Source: an uncultured Bacteroidales bacterium (GTDB lineage Bacteria > Bacteroidota > Bacteroidia > Bacteroidales > FEN-979). From it: a DNA stretch of 64,000 bases. The stretch is taken from contig CAIRDP010000063.1 in assembly GCA_903877385.1 (NCBI GenBank), forward strand, positions 1 through 64,000. Direction: 5' to 3'. The notes under the pieces are model-generated. The model had not been told where the DNA came from. It made no database searches and saw only the letters and a program-made list of their open reading frames with translations. Both the position numbers and the translations under genes were made by a program. Below are positions 34,110 through 44,031 of this stretch, in pieces (within the stretch, counting starts at the first letter, position 1; each line of letters begins with the position of its first letter).

Positions 34110-35534
34110 ATGGACATATACAAACATTATCTCAATAGTCAGATCTTTTATGCGGTATCGGAAGCTGCGGAGGAGATGCAGCTTATGGCCTGTGTTGTCG
34201 GGGGCTATGTGAGGGACTGTTTTCTCGAAAGAGGGGATAAGAATGATATCGACATTGCAGTCGTCGGAAGCGGGATCGACTTTGCCCATGCCGTTGCACT
34301 GAAGCTGGACCCTGTGCCCGATGTCAAATTCTTTAAGAATTTCGGAACGGCCATGTTTACCTATAATCACCGTAAGGTCGAATTCGTGGGAGCAAGAAAA
34401 GAGTCGTACAGGACCGATTCGCGTAAACCCCTGGTTGAGGACGGTTCTCTTGAAGATGACCAGAAACGAAGGGATTTCACTATCAATGCCATGGCTTTTG
34501 ATCTGCGGAAGAGTGAGTTCGGGAAACTAATCGACCCCTTTAATGGCATGAAAGACCTGGAGGATAAAATAATTCGTACTCCCCTCGATCCCGATATCAC
34601 GTTTTCGGATGACCCTCTGCGGATGATGAGGGCGATACGCTTTGCATCCCAGCTTGATTTTACAATTGAACCGGGCACCTATACCGCCATTGCAAGGAAT
34701 GCAGGGAGGATAGGCATTGTTTCCATGGAAAGGGTTGTTGATGAGCTGAACCTGGTCATACAGTCTGAAAAACCTTCGCGTGGCTTCAGGATGCTGGATG
34801 AAACCGGCTTGTTAATGCTGATCTTCCCCGAACTTCTGGAACTGAAAGGTGTGGAAACCATAGATGGAAAGGGACATAAGGATAATTTTTATCATACTCT
34901 GGCAGTCCTCGATAATGTGGCCCGCACTTCGGATAACCTCTGGCTTAGGTGGTCGGCCCTGCTTCATGATATTGCAAAACCAGCCACCAAAAAGTTCGTC
35001 AACGGCACGGGCTGGACTTTCCATGCCCATGATTTCAAGGGGTCGAAAATGGTGTCAAAAATTTTCCGCAAACTTAAGCTTCCCCTGAACGAGAAGATGA
35101 AATTCGTTGAAAAGATGGTACTCCTTCATTTGAGGCCGATAGTCCTGGCCGAGGACTCAGTCACGGATTCAGCGGTAAGAAGGCTCCTTTTTGAAGCCGG
35201 GGATGATGTGGATGATCTCATGTTGCTTTGCGAAGCCGACATCACTTCGAAAAACCAGGTGAAAGTGAAAAATTTTCTTGAAAATTTTGAAAACGTCAGG
35301 AAAAAACTGGTCGAGATCGAGGAAAAAGACAGGCTGAGGAACTGGAAACCCCCTATTACTGGCGATCTTATAATGAAAACATTCGGGATCAGGCCTTCAC
35401 GCCAGATCGGTGAAATTAAGGAAGTTATCATCGAAGCTATCCTCGAAGGCCGCATTCCCAATACCTATGATGCAGCATTGCAGCTCATGCTCGAAGAAGG
35501 GAAAAAACACGGACTTATACCTCTTGGTACCTAA
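34110..35534 (+). CDS. cca: CCA tRNA nucleotidyltransferase / poly(A)-polymerase-family enzyme with HD domain
   Basis: A 474-residue class II nucleotidyltransferase counted from the ATG at 34110 (an in-frame TTG lies 18 bases upstream). The head domain has GGYVRDCFLERG with DIDIAVVG (metal-binding Asp pair) and RRDFTINAMAFD; the neck has DPLRMMRAIRFASQLDF; the C-terminal part carries an HD domain (HTLAVLDN, LLHDIAKP). CCA-adding enzymes restore the 3' CCA of tRNA, which matters here because the tRNA-Met in this window does not encode CCA. The HD domain is typical of bacterial members with 2',3'-phosphatase activity. Confidence 0.92.
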   Translation: MDIYKHYLNSQIFYAVSEAAEEMQLMACVVGGYVRDCFLERGDKNDIDIAVVGSGIDFAHAVALKLDPVPDVKFFKNFGTAMFTYNHRKVEFVGARKESYRTDSRKPLVEDGSLEDDQKRRDFTINAMAFDLRKSEFGKLIDPFNGMKDLEDKIIRTPLDPDITFSDDPLRMMRAIRFASQLDFTIEPGTYTAIARNAGRIGIVSMERVVDELNLVIQSEKPSRGFRMLDETGLLMLIFPELLELKGVETIDGKGHKDNFYHTLAVLDNVARTSDNLWLRWSALLHDIAKPATKKFVNGTGWTFHAHDFKGSKMVSKIFRKLKLPLNEKMKFVEKMVLLHLRPIVLAEDSVTDSAVRRLLFEAGDDVDDLMLLCEADITSKNQVKVKNFLENFENVRKKLVEIEEKDRLRNWKPPITGDLIMKTFGIRPSRQIGEIKEVIIEAILEGRIPNTYDAALQLMLEEGKKHGLIPLGT

Positions 35535-35570
35535 GATTTATTTATTTTTACCCCGAAAAAGATTACATAA

Positions 35571-36362
35571 ATGCTGATTTACCGATTCCGCATAACTGCC
35601 AGTGACCATGATGATTTTTTAAGGGAGGTCGAGATACAGCCTAACCAGAGCTTTCTTGACTTTCACCGTCTTCTTGTCGAATCAGCTGACCTGAAAAACG
35701 GAGATGGAGCAACTTTCTTCATGACCGACAAAAAAAACAAGGTCAGGCATGAGATCACCCTTAAAACTACCAAACGAAAGGTAAGGCGATACGATGATGA
35801 CCTTGGTGAAGTCGTTATCGAGTCGGTAAGCCTGCCCCTGATGAAGGATGCCAGGATTAAAAATTATATTGAAGATCCTCACCAGACGATGGACTATGAA
35901 TTCCATGGAAGGGAGGTTATAAATATGCATGTTGAACTGTTTAAGATCATGCAGAGCGAAAACCTGGTTTCCTACCCGAGAATTGCGAGAAAAACCGGAG
36001 AGATCAGGAAAATTGCAGAAATACCTCTCCAGCCTGTGATCGGGCCCGAAGTCATTCCAAGCCTGGGAAAAATCCAGAAGCTGAAGCCTGACAACTTGCC
36101 TAAGCCGGCCGATACCGCCAAACTGGATGCGATCGTTGAGGATATCGACGAGATTAAAGCCATCAATGAAGAACTTACCGAACTTATAGAAGAAGAAGCT
36201 CCTGAAAAGTTCGAAGTGGAAAGCCAGATCGCAACCGCCGATGATGGGGAGGAATCGGAATACGGGGCCGATGAGCAGATGGAACATATTGAAGATTTCG
36301 GTGATTTGGACCAGATCGATGAAAGGTATTCCAATTACAGGGAAGGCTCGGATGACTATTGA
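35571..36362 (+). CDS. pRiA4b ORF-3-like (IS1096 passenger TnpR-type) conserved protein
   Basis: A 263-residue protein whose first 150 residues show the plasmid pRiA4b ORF-3-like fold (LIYRFRITASDHDDFLREVEI, FLDFHRLLVESADLKNGDGATFF, and the acidic DDLGEVVIES). The C-terminal third is an acidic, low-complexity coiled stretch rich in Glu and Asp (EDIDEIKAINEELTELIEE). Despite its family name there is no sign of a mobile element here; in Bacteroidota this gene commonly precedes miaA. It overlaps miaA by 11 bp and is probably co-translated with it. Function is unknown. Confidence 0.78.
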   Translation: MLIYRFRITASDHDDFLREVEIQPNQSFLDFHRLLVESADLKNGDGATFFMTDKKNKVRHEITLKTTKRKVRRYDDDLGEVVIESVSLPLMKDARIKNYIEDPHQTMDYEFHGREVINMHVELFKIMQSENLVSYPRIARKTGEIRKIAEIPLQPVIGPEVIPSLGKIQKLKPDNLPKPADTAKLDAIVEDIDEIKAINEELTELIEEEAPEKFEVESQIATADDGEESEYGADEQMEHIEDFGDLDQIDERYSNYREGSDDY

Positions 36363-37275
36363 CAAGAAACTGCTGGTAGTGCTTTGCGGGCCGACGGCCT
36401 CGGGGAAGACTCAAATGGCCATTGAACTCGCCAAATTGCTGAAGACAGAGATCGTATCGGCCGATTCCAGGCAGTTTTACGAGGAGATGAAGATAGGAAC
36501 GGCCTTCCCTTCAGAATCACAGCTTGCCGAAGTGCCTCATCACTTTGTAGGCCATTTGCTGGTGACCGATTCATACAATGTTTCCCGTTTTGAAAAAGAT
36601 GCCATTGACAGGTTGGATGTGCTTTTCAATACATACCCGGTCGTGATCTTAACGGGTGGTTCCGGATTGTATATTCATGCAGTCACCCAGGGTATGGACG
36701 TATTGCCTGATCCTGATCCCCAGCTCAGAACGGAACTTAAGGAGCTGCTGGCCCTTAAAGGTATCCGTTCATTGCAGGAAAAACTGCTTGAGCTTGATCC
36801 CATATACTGCACTGCGGTCGATATGAATAATGCCTCACGCCTGATCAGGGCCCTGGAGGTATGCATTACAACGGGTTTGCCGTATTCTTCACTCCGCAGC
36901 CAGAAACCCCGTGCACGCCCCTTTAAAGTGCTTAAAATAGGCCTTGAACTGCCCAGGGCAGAGCTGAATAAACGGATTGACGAACGTGTTGACAGCATGA
37001 TTGCAAACGGATGGCTTGATGAAGCAAGAGATCTTTATAAATTCCGCGATTGTAATGCCCTGAACACCCTTGGGTATAAGGAAATTTTCGAGCACTTTGC
37101 CGAGAAGATGAGGTACAGCGAGGCTGTTGAAAAAATCAAGACCAATACCAGGAGGTATGCCAAAAGGCAGATGACCTGGTTCAGGAAAGACAAGGAAATA
37201 AATTGGTTTGGGCCCGATGATCTCAGTTCAATACTCAGCCTGATCGCCCGGGAGATGCCGGCTCAGGAGGAGTGA
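36352..37275 (+). CDS. miaA: tRNA dimethylallyltransferase MiaA
   Basis: A 307-residue enzyme from the ATG at 36352. The P-loop is LCGPTASGKTQMA, then SADSRQFYEEMKIGTAFPS, HHFVGHL, LTGGSGLYIHAV, NNASRLIRALEV and, at the C-terminus, NTRRYAKRQMTWFRK. MiaA transfers an isopentenyl-type group to A37 of tRNAs that read UNN codons. Length and order match the family. It overlaps the preceding gene by 11 bp and the convergent kinase gene by 13 bp at the 3' ends. Confidence 0.96.
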   Translation: MTIDKKLLVVLCGPTASGKTQMAIELAKLLKTEIVSADSRQFYEEMKIGTAFPSESQLAEVPHHFVGHLLVTDSYNVSRFEKDAIDRLDVLFNTYPVVILTGGSGLYIHAVTQGMDVLPDPDPQLRTELKELLALKGIRSLQEKLLELDPIYCTAVDMNNASRLIRALEVCITTGLPYSSLRSQKPRARPFKVLKIGLELPRAELNKRIDERVDSMIANGWLDEARDLYKFRDCNALNTLGYKEIFEHFAEKMRYSEAVEKIKTNTRRYAKRQMTWFRKDKEINWFGPDDLSSILSLIAREMPAQEE

Positions 37276-38102
37276 AACCTGAGCAATCCCTCCAGCGGCG
37301 CTTTGATGATATTACCTACCCGGATTCTTTTTTCGGCTGCAGCTTCTTCAAGTATGTTTCGGTAGTGGTGGGCAATGGAACCTGCAAAGCCAACATCCAT
37401 ATCCCTGTATCCCTCATAATGCATAACCTGGGCGGCAAAAAAAGCCAGGAATGAATCCTTAACGAGTTTGTGTACGTAAGGATGTCCCCGCCTGGGGGCT
37501 AAAAATTCACTGAAAGAAGCAAGGAAACGGTTCGGATAGGGGAGGTTGTACAAGGCATTGAGGATATCTTCAAGCGTAAACCTGTACATGCTGTCGAATT
37601 CCTCCCTCAGGTCGCCGGGCAGGGTTTTCCTTAGGTAATCCGCCATCAGGTTCTTCCCCAGATATGAACCCGCTCCCTCATCTCCAAACAGGTAACCAAG
37701 GGAATCAACTTTGGAATAAATTTCCTGCCCGTCGTAATAACAGCAATTGCATCCTGTGCCAAGTATGCATGAAATGCCGGGTCTTTTCCCGAAAAGCGCC
37801 CGGGCTGCCCCGAATATATCGTGGTATACCCACACCCTGGCCTGGTGGAAATAGTTCATCAGGGTTCCCATGATCAGTTCTTCATTGTTTTTTGTACTGC
37901 ATCCGGCACCGTAGAAATGAATTTCTTTAATATGGTCGGTTACCATAAAGGGGATGAGTTCGGCCTTCAATATCGCATCGATGCTTTCGGATGTGTGAAA
38001 ATACGGGTTGAGCCCGGCTGTAGTCACGGTGGATTTATGTTCTCTGCCCTCAAGCAGACCCCAGCTTGATTTCGTTGAACCGCTGTCGACGATGAGTTTC
38101 AT
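37263..38102 (-). CDS. BadF/BadG-type ATPase, N-acetylglucosamine-kinase-like
   Basis: A 279-residue ASKHA-fold kinase. ATP-binding blocks are LIVDSGSTKSSWGLLEG at the start, CILGTGCNCCYYDGQ near 120 and LFGDEGAGSYLGKNL near 145. The group includes eukaryotic-type GlcNAc kinase and BadF ATPases; in Bacteroidota copies are usually called N-acetylglucosamine kinase and feed amino-sugar recycling from peptidoglycan. Substrate is inferred from the family only. No closely linked partner; its promoter region has short repeats (38111-38191). Confidence 0.82.
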   Translation of the reverse strand: MKLIVDSGSTKSSWGLLEGREHKSTVTTAGLNPYFHTSESIDAILKAELIPFMVTDHIKEIHFYGAGCSTKNNEELIMGTLMNYFHQARVWVYHDIFGAARALFGKRPGISCILGTGCNCCYYDGQEIYSKVDSLGYLFGDEGAGSYLGKNLMADYLRKTLPGDLREEFDSMYRFTLEDILNALYNLPYPNRFLASFSEFLAPRRGHPYVHKLVKDSFLAFFAAQVMHYEGYRDMDVGFAGSIAHHYRNILEEAAAEKRIRVGNIIKAPLEGLLRFHSS

Positions 38103-38110
38103 ATGATAGG

Positions 38111-38191
38111 TAGCGAAAAGTGAAATAGCGAAAAGTGAAAAGCGAAATTAAGAAATTTTACGACTGTCACGATGATTACGACCGTCACGAT
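38111..38191. repeat. Short tandem and direct repeats in the gap before the kinase gene
   Basis: A 15-mer TAGCGAAAAGTGAAA occurs twice in tandem (38111-38125 and 38126-38140) with a partial third copy. It is followed by two near-identical 15-mers TACGAC(T/C)GTCACGAT (38159-38173 and 38177-38191). Related AGCGAAA units occur near 45380. They look like simple expanded intergenic sequence. Confidence 0.75.
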
Positions 38192-39013
38192 TTATTTAGT
38201 TACCAGCGCTTTCATCGGATTTTTTAGTCCCCTGGTCGTATGCAGGTATGCTTTAACAGTACCTACAAGGATTTTTGCTTCAATATAAACGGGAATATGG
38301 TTATCATCATCGGTTATCCAAACCAGAACATCCTCATCGCCTTTGAAAATCGTTCCCTGTACCATCTTGGCCGAGATTTTGATGCAGTTGTACTTCTTTC
38401 CGTCATGGTTTTCGACAACTTCCCTTGCAAGCGGCCGGATGAATATATTGAAAACCTGGTCGTCGATAACTACCGAAACCTGCCTTTTCTGGTACATCGG
38501 CATATGCCCGATATCGATGGTGCGTGTGAAATAAACAGCGGCCAGCATGTCGAAAGAACAGGCCTGGATTGCGATTGTGTCAAATCTAACAGGATTATTG
38601 TTGCTTTTTGTGCTGGAATAGATCTTTTTCTTTTCCTGGTCAAAATTCAGGGTGTTTACCAGGGTGTAACCGCCCTCGTAAATATACCTTTTAAAGTCGA
38701 TTGTCTTAAAGGTTGCAGGATCGACCCAGGTTTCATAATAATCCCTCACCTTGAACAAAACATCATACGAGGGAAATGTTTTCCCTGAACTCGTAAGGTG
38801 CCAGACCTGCCTGTCGCCCTTTTTTTCAAGCTTTGCCTTAAAGGTAACCTCTCCCGCATCGACCCAGATCGGTCCCCAGTTGTAATGCACGGTATACCTT
38901 ATGTCCTCTCCGTCACCGAACACAGTATTGCCTTGGTAACACTGGGCTTTTAGCAGGGGAGGAAGCAAAATGAAAACCAGGATGCTTAGTTTTCGGAGAA
39001 GTTTAAGGGTCAT
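38192..39013 (-). CDS. Secreted DUF3108-family protein
   Basis: A 273-residue protein from the ATG at 39013, with a signal peptide (LSILVFILLPPLLKAQC; the Cys may be a lipid site but the box is poor). The mature part follows DUF3108: GEDIRYTVHYNWGPIWVDAGEVTF, the segment FKVRDYYETWVDP and the late DDDNHIPVYIEAKILVGTVKAYL. It is an all-beta periplasmic or outer-membrane-associated protein of unknown function, common in Bacteroidota. Its start overlaps the stop of the transporter gene upstream (ATGA), so both are co-translated although no functional link is known. The open frame extends far upstream through the transporter gene, but that part is only its shadow. Confidence 0.83.
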   Translation of the reverse strand: MTLKLLRKLSILVFILLPPLLKAQCYQGNTVFGDGEDIRYTVHYNWGPIWVDAGEVTFKAKLEKKGDRQVWHLTSSGKTFPSYDVLFKVRDYYETWVDPATFKTIDFKRYIYEGGYTLVNTLNFDQEKKKIYSSTKSNNNPVRFDTIAIQACSFDMLAAVYFTRTIDIGHMPMYQKRQVSVVIDDQVFNIFIRPLAREVVENHDGKKYNCIKISAKMVQGTIFKGDEDVLVWITDDDNHIPVYIEAKILVGTVKAYLHTTRGLKNPMKALVTK

Positions 39014-40473
39014 GGGCGTTTGTCTAATGCCGGCTTTTTGTTCCACAGGAAATATACCGGTATCCCAAGAAGAACGATGACAAGGCCCGGCCAGGTATAA
39101 TCCCGCTTGTAAATTAGAAGTATTATCATAATGCTTGTTGCGAGGATGATGTAAAGTGCCGGGATGACCGGGTAGCCAAAGGCTTTGTATGGTCTGTCGG
39201 CATCGGGCATTTTTTTCCTGAGGACAAAGAGCCCGGCTATGGTCAGCACATAAAATATCAGCACCGCAAACACTACATAATCGAGAAGCTGCCCATAGGT
39301 GCCCGACAAACAAAGAAGAGAGGCCCATATTGCCTGCAGGATCAGCCCGGTCGCAGGAACCCCTTTTGAATTCAGGGTTCCGGCTTTCCTGAAGAACACT
39401 CCGTCGGTAGCCATGGCGTAGTAAACCCGTGCTCCCGAAAGTATAAGTCCGTTGTTGCATCCGAAGGTGGAAATCATGATAAAGATGGCCATAACCGATG
39501 CTGCATAAATCCCGAAAACATGGTCAACCGCAGCTGTTGCCAGCCGGTCGTGGAAAGCATATTGTATCCCTTTGTCAATAACCGTTGTGCCTGCGGGATC
39601 CCCTCTTAACGGCAGTACAATAATATAAACCACATTCACCAGTATAAACAGTATGGTTACAAGGAAAGTGCCCAGGAACAGGCTCATCGGGATATTTTTT
39701 TTCGGATTGATCACTTCTGCTGCAGTAAAGGTGACGTTGTTCCATGCATCAGAGGAGAACAGGCTGCCAACCTGGGCCATGCCCAGGGCTGCGATAAGGG
39801 TCATGCCGGTGAGCGGGATCCACTGTCCTCCTGTATTCTTTACTGCAGGATTCCAGAAGATAGCCATGTTTTTGGCTACGGATTCAGAATTCTCGGCAAA
39901 GAAAAAACCAAGCAGGATGAAGCCGAGAACAAGCAGGAATTTGCCGGAAGTAAATACATTCTGAACTTTTTTGCCCTCTTTAATGCCTTGTAAATTGATC
40001 CAGGTGAGGACAACAATTGACAAAATCGCGACTATCTGAACCGGGCCGAACTTGAAAATGTAATGGAAAACTTCGATCTTGTACCATATTACGTATTCTG
40101 AGACCCAGGGGAAAAGCACCCCGGTGAATTTCGCAAATGCCATGCCGACCGCAGCGATGGTGCCGGTTTGGATGACCAGGAACAAAGTCCATCCGTACAA
40201 AAATCCTGTTAAAGGATTATAGGCTTTGCGAAGGTAAACGTATTGGCCGCCTGCATGAGGGAACATGCCGGCAAGTTCGCCGTAGCTGAGGGCTGCAAAA
40301 ACAGTAAGGAACCCGGTGATCACCCAGGTCATGATAAGCCAGCCGGGAGAGCCTACCTGCCTTGCAATATCAGCACCTACGATGAAAACACCCGATCCTA
40401 TCATTGAGCCCATGACAATAGCAGTGGAGTCAAATAAATTCAGACTCTTGCGAAACGAAGTTTCCTCTTTCAT
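39010..40473 (-). CDS. APC-superfamily amino-acid permease
   Basis: A 487-residue protein with about 12 transmembrane segments. The first helix carries the substrate-backbone-binding GSMIGSGVFIVGADI; then FAALSYGELAGMFPHAGGQYVYL follows as expected for the LAT/APC family, and helix 6 has the GSLFSSDAWNNVTFTAAEV block. It resembles heterodimer light-chain-type antiporters (y+LAT) found in bacteria as exchangers of neutral or cationic amino acids. Substrate is not predictable. It is transcribed with the DUF3108 gene and divergent from a GT4 gene. Confidence 0.9.
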   Translation of the reverse strand: MKEETSFRKSLNLFDSTAIVMGSMIGSGVFIVGADIARQVGSPGWLIMTWVITGFLTVFAALSYGELAGMFPHAGGQYVYLRKAYNPLTGFLYGWTLFLVIQTGTIAAVGMAFAKFTGVLFPWVSEYVIWYKIEVFHYIFKFGPVQIVAILSIVVLTWINLQGIKEGKKVQNVFTSGKFLLVLGFILLGFFFAENSESVAKNMAIFWNPAVKNTGGQWIPLTGMTLIAALGMAQVGSLFSSDAWNNVTFTAAEVINPKKNIPMSLFLGTFLVTILFILVNVVYIIVLPLRGDPAGTTVIDKGIQYAFHDRLATAAVDHVFGIYAASVMAIFIMISTFGCNNGLILSGARVYYAMATDGVFFRKAGTLNSKGVPATGLILQAIWASLLCLSGTYGQLLDYVVFAVLIFYVLTIAGLFVLRKKMPDADRPYKAFGYPVIPALYIILATSIMIILLIYKRDYTWPGLVIVLLGIPVYFLWNKKPALDKRP

Positions 40474-40573
40474 ATGCGTGTTTTCGGTGATGCAAGATTA
40501 ATCAAATTTCCATACATTTGAAAACTGCAGAGGCGGAAATGTGAGGGCCAAGGCATGCAAGAAATGATTTTAA

Positions 40574-41800
40574 ATGAAAATTTTATATATAACGGTTAAA
40601 TTTCCTTATGGGCCTGAAGAAGCATTTCTTTATGAAGAGATTGCTGAATCATGCAATCTCGGCAACGAGGTTTATATCCTGCCTTTAAGGCCGGGAAAAA
40701 AAAGCCATTATACGTTTCCCGATTCAGGTAATTCCCCGAAACTGCTTGTCAAACCTTTCTTCAGCCCTGGCTACCTGCCGGGCATGATAGCCGGGATATT
40801 CAGGCAGCTCAGGGTGGTTACCGTTTGCCTTGCTAAAATCCTGTTTGCATCGGGCGGGCCGTCAAGTGTAATCAAAAACCTGTCCCTTTTACCCAAAGCC
40901 CTTTACCTCCAAAAATATTTAAAGCCCCTGCAAATCGACCATATCCATGCCTACTGGATGTCGACCCCTGCAAGCCTTGCCTATATGTTGTCGTTGCTGC
41001 TCAAAGTACCCTGGAGCCTGACGGCCCACCGCTGGGACATCATCCTTAATAACCTTTTAAAAGTAAAAGTTGCATCTGCTTCTTTTGTAAGGGTGATAAG
41101 CAATTCCAGTAAAAACCTTATTCTAGAAAGAATACCGGGAATAAATCCAAACAGGATAAGCGTCCTGCACCTGGGGATAAGGGTCCCTGCCGAAGCCTCG
41201 CCCCGTAATTTTGTTGGCGGTGAGGATAAAATATTTATCATCGGGGTCCCGGCGTTCCTGACAACGGTGAAAGGGCATGTATACCTCATAGATGCCGTGA
41301 AAAAGCTTACCCAAGAAGGATTCGCTGTAAGGCTTGAGCTTTATGGGTCCGGGTATCTTGAACCTTCGCTCAGGGCCAAGGTGAGGGATCTGGGCCTTCA
41401 GGAAATAATACGCTTCAATGGCCTTGTTTCGCACAGCCATATGATGGAGATATACTCTGACCACCAGGTTCACTGCGTGGTGCTGCCGAGTATTAAAGTC
41501 AGAGAAGGTGTGCATGAAGGCATACCGGTTTCACTGATGGAAGCCATGTCGTACTGCATCCCGGTGATCTCAACAAATACCGGAGGGATTCCCGAACTGC
41601 TGGATTTTGAGGCCGGAATCATAGTCAATGAAAAGTCGGCCGATGCCCTGAAACAGGCTATAATCGCTCTTGCAACCAATCACCGGCTGTATAAGGACAT
41701 AGCGATGAACGGTTACCGGAAAGTAAGTGATAGTTTTAATGTGCGCCAAACAGTGAAGGCTCTTAACAGCCTGTTTCAGCCTGGTCAAAGTGAGCGTTAA
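40574..41800 (+). CDS. GT4-family glycosyltransferase
   Basis: A 408-residue GT-B enzyme starting KILYITVKFPYGPEEAFLYEE. The donor half shows VKGHVYLIDAVKKL, FNGLVSHSHMMEIY and IPVSLMEAMSYCIPVISTNTGGIPEL (EX7E). It belongs to the same broad group as polysaccharide and colanic-acid-type transferases (WcaL-like). No other envelope genes are linked, so acceptor and donor are unknown. A perfect -7 box TACATTTG lies at 40513-40520 upstream. Only weak relationship is seen to the GT4 genes at 28264 and 31043. Confidence 0.83.
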   Translation: MKILYITVKFPYGPEEAFLYEEIAESCNLGNEVYILPLRPGKKSHYTFPDSGNSPKLLVKPFFSPGYLPGMIAGIFRQLRVVTVCLAKILFASGGPSSVIKNLSLLPKALYLQKYLKPLQIDHIHAYWMSTPASLAYMLSLLLKVPWSLTAHRWDIILNNLLKVKVASASFVRVISNSSKNLILERIPGINPNRISVLHLGIRVPAEASPRNFVGGEDKIFIIGVPAFLTTVKGHVYLIDAVKKLTQEGFAVRLELYGSGYLEPSLRAKVRDLGLQEIIRFNGLVSHSHMMEIYSDHQVHCVVLPSIKVREGVHEGIPVSLMEAMSYCIPVISTNTGGIPELLDFEAGIIVNEKSADALKQAIIALATNHRLYKDIAMNGYRKVSDSFNVRQTVKALNSLFQPGQSER

Positions 41801-41967
41801 TTTCATTCATTTCGCATTTGATCGGAAATTCTCTGCAAAGGAATTGTACACAAACACATAATTTTCTGAAATTCAGTCAAATAATTGCTGAATTTTATGC
41901 GTACCTTTAAATGTTTTTCCTTTAGGAGGAAGGCGGCATAAATTCTTTTTGATTATACAAGGTAATA

Positions 41968-44031
41968 ATGAAAAAAATCGAGAACAAACCCGACTCCTCA
42001 AGCATGCGCCAGCAGGCTGAAAAACGGCTGAAAAAGAAATCGCCCAATGCAAGCTCACAGCTTTCAGAAGCAGATTCATTGAAGCTCATCCACGAACTGG
42101 AAGTTCACCAGATCGAACTGGAAATGCTGAATGAAGAACTTTTAATTTCACGATCAGCCGCACAGGAGGCAGCCGAAAAATATCTTGAACTATTTGATTT
42201 TGCACCAATAGGGTATTGTACTCTGTCAGAACAAGGTAAAATCAATGAGATAAACTTATATGGGGAAACATTGCTGGGTAAAGACCGCCTGTATCTTCAA
42301 GGCTCCAGTTTCGAGCAGTATTTTTACTTCGATATCAGACCCGTATTCAAATAGTTTCTTGAAAGAGTATTTTACAGCAAAGTTAAAGAAACCTGCGAGT
42401 TGACATTAATGGTAAAAAAAGGATTAAAGGTATTGGTTGACGTTACAGGAATCGTCATGGATAACGGTCAGCAATGCCTTGTTCAGTTTACAGATATCAC
42501 CACCCGCAAACAAGTCGAAGCCGCACTTCAGGAAAGTGAAGAAAAATTCAAAGCGGTATTTGAAAGTGCAAAAGACGGCATCTTTCTGTTAAGTAATGAG
42601 GGTTCCATCAGTGCGTTGAACGAAGCCTTTGCCAGAATGCACGGGTACACAGTCGATGAAATGGTTAAGATGAACCTGCAAGACCTTAACACCCCTGAAA
42701 CCAGCAGACTTTCGCCTGCCCGGTTTCAGAAGATAATGACAGGTGAATCAATGAGCTTCGAGGTTGAACATTTTTGCAAAAACGGTCATACGCTTCCATT
42801 TGAAGTTACGGCAAACGTTGTCACCATTGCGGGCATTAAATATATCCTGGGATTTCTTCGTGACATCACCCTGCGCAAGCTGGCGGAGGATGAAATCAGT
42901 CAGAAAAACGAAGAACTTGCAAGAATTAGTAACGAAAAGGATAAATTCTTTTCCATTATAGCCCACGACCTGCGCAGCCCATTTAACAGCCTTCTTGGAT
43001 TTACCCGATTGTTGGTTGAAGATTTGCCAACCATGACAGTAGCTGAAACTCAAAAGATTGCCCTGACTATGAGAAAATCTGCAACCAATCTTTTTGGATT
43101 GCTTGAAAATTTGCTGGAATGGTCACGCATGCAAAGGGGATTAATCAAGTTTTACCCTGAGCCAAGGTTACTATTGCCGAAAGTTTTGACTGAAACGGCG
43201 CTGTTGATGGAATCAGTAAATAAAAAAGAGATTACGTTGAACTATAATATCACAGAAGATATAGAAGTTTATGCCGATGAAAATATGCTCGGCAGTATCC
43301 TGCGAAATTTAGTCAACAATGCGGTGAAGTTTACACCGGAAGGTGGAAAGGTCACGATTTCTGCTAAGTTATTGGATAATGCCGTGGAATGTTCGGTCAA
43401 GGATACGGGCATTGGGATGAATCAGGAAATGCAGGAGAACCTGTTCAACATAACATTTAATGCGAGCCGCAAAGGAACCGAGAAGGAACCCAGCACAGGT
43501 TTGGGCTTGATTCTCTGCAAAGAGTTCGTTGAAAAACACGGCGGAAAACTATGGGTTGAGAGCGAGGAATCTCAAGGAAGTACTTTTTACTTCGACCTCC
43601 CATTTAATCCTGTAAAGAAGCCATTGGTGGTCAGGCCGGAAATTGCTTTGGCAGCAGGCCGGATTGAACGGCCTGAAATATTAATTGTTGAAGATGATGA
43701 AATCTCAGATTCCCTGATCTCGATTATAGTTGAAAAATACAGCAAAGAAATATTCCACGCAAAAACAGGAGTTGAAGCGGTTAAAGTTTGTCAACAAAAT
43801 CCTGACATCGACCTGGTATTCATGGATATTAACCTGCCTGAGATGGACGGACTTGAAGCCACCTGCCAGATACGACAGTTTAACAAGGATATTGTAATCA
43901 TTGCACAAACGGCATTTCGGCAATCAGGTGATAAAGAAAAGGCAATGGAGGCAGGATGCAATGACTATATTACCAAACCTATCGAAAGTAAATTACTGCA
44001 GAGGGTAATTCAAAAATATTTTCCCATGTAA
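41968..44031 (+). pseudogene. Hybrid histidine kinase (PAS-PAS-HisKA-HATPase-REC) interrupted by one amber codon
   Basis: One reading frame spans 688 codons but is cut by a TAG at 42352-42354. Before it are a coiled N-terminus (HELEVHQIELEMLNEELL) and a PAS domain; after it the frame continues without a gap (FLERVFYSK...), then a second PAS domain, HisKA with FSIIAHDLRSPFNSLLG (His), HATPase with N box and G boxes (LVNNAVKFTPEG, KDTGIG, GLGLIL), and a C-terminal receiver with Asp in LVFMDINLPEMDG. A CAG-to-TAG change is the simplest origin. The 3' part (from the ATG at 42409 or so) could still yield a kinase without its first PAS domain. Strand and domain order fit an orphan sensor; its input is unknown. 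Confidence 0.88.

Noticed and set aside
35571-36362. Mobile-element passenger because of the TnpR family label
   Set aside because: No inverted ends or transposase nearby; the gene is a common chromosomal neighbour of miaA in this phylum.
35682-36365. 227-codon minus-strand frame opposite the pRiA4b ORF-3-like gene
   Set aside because: The plus-strand protein fits a known family and couples to miaA; the antisense frame is Phe-rich noise.
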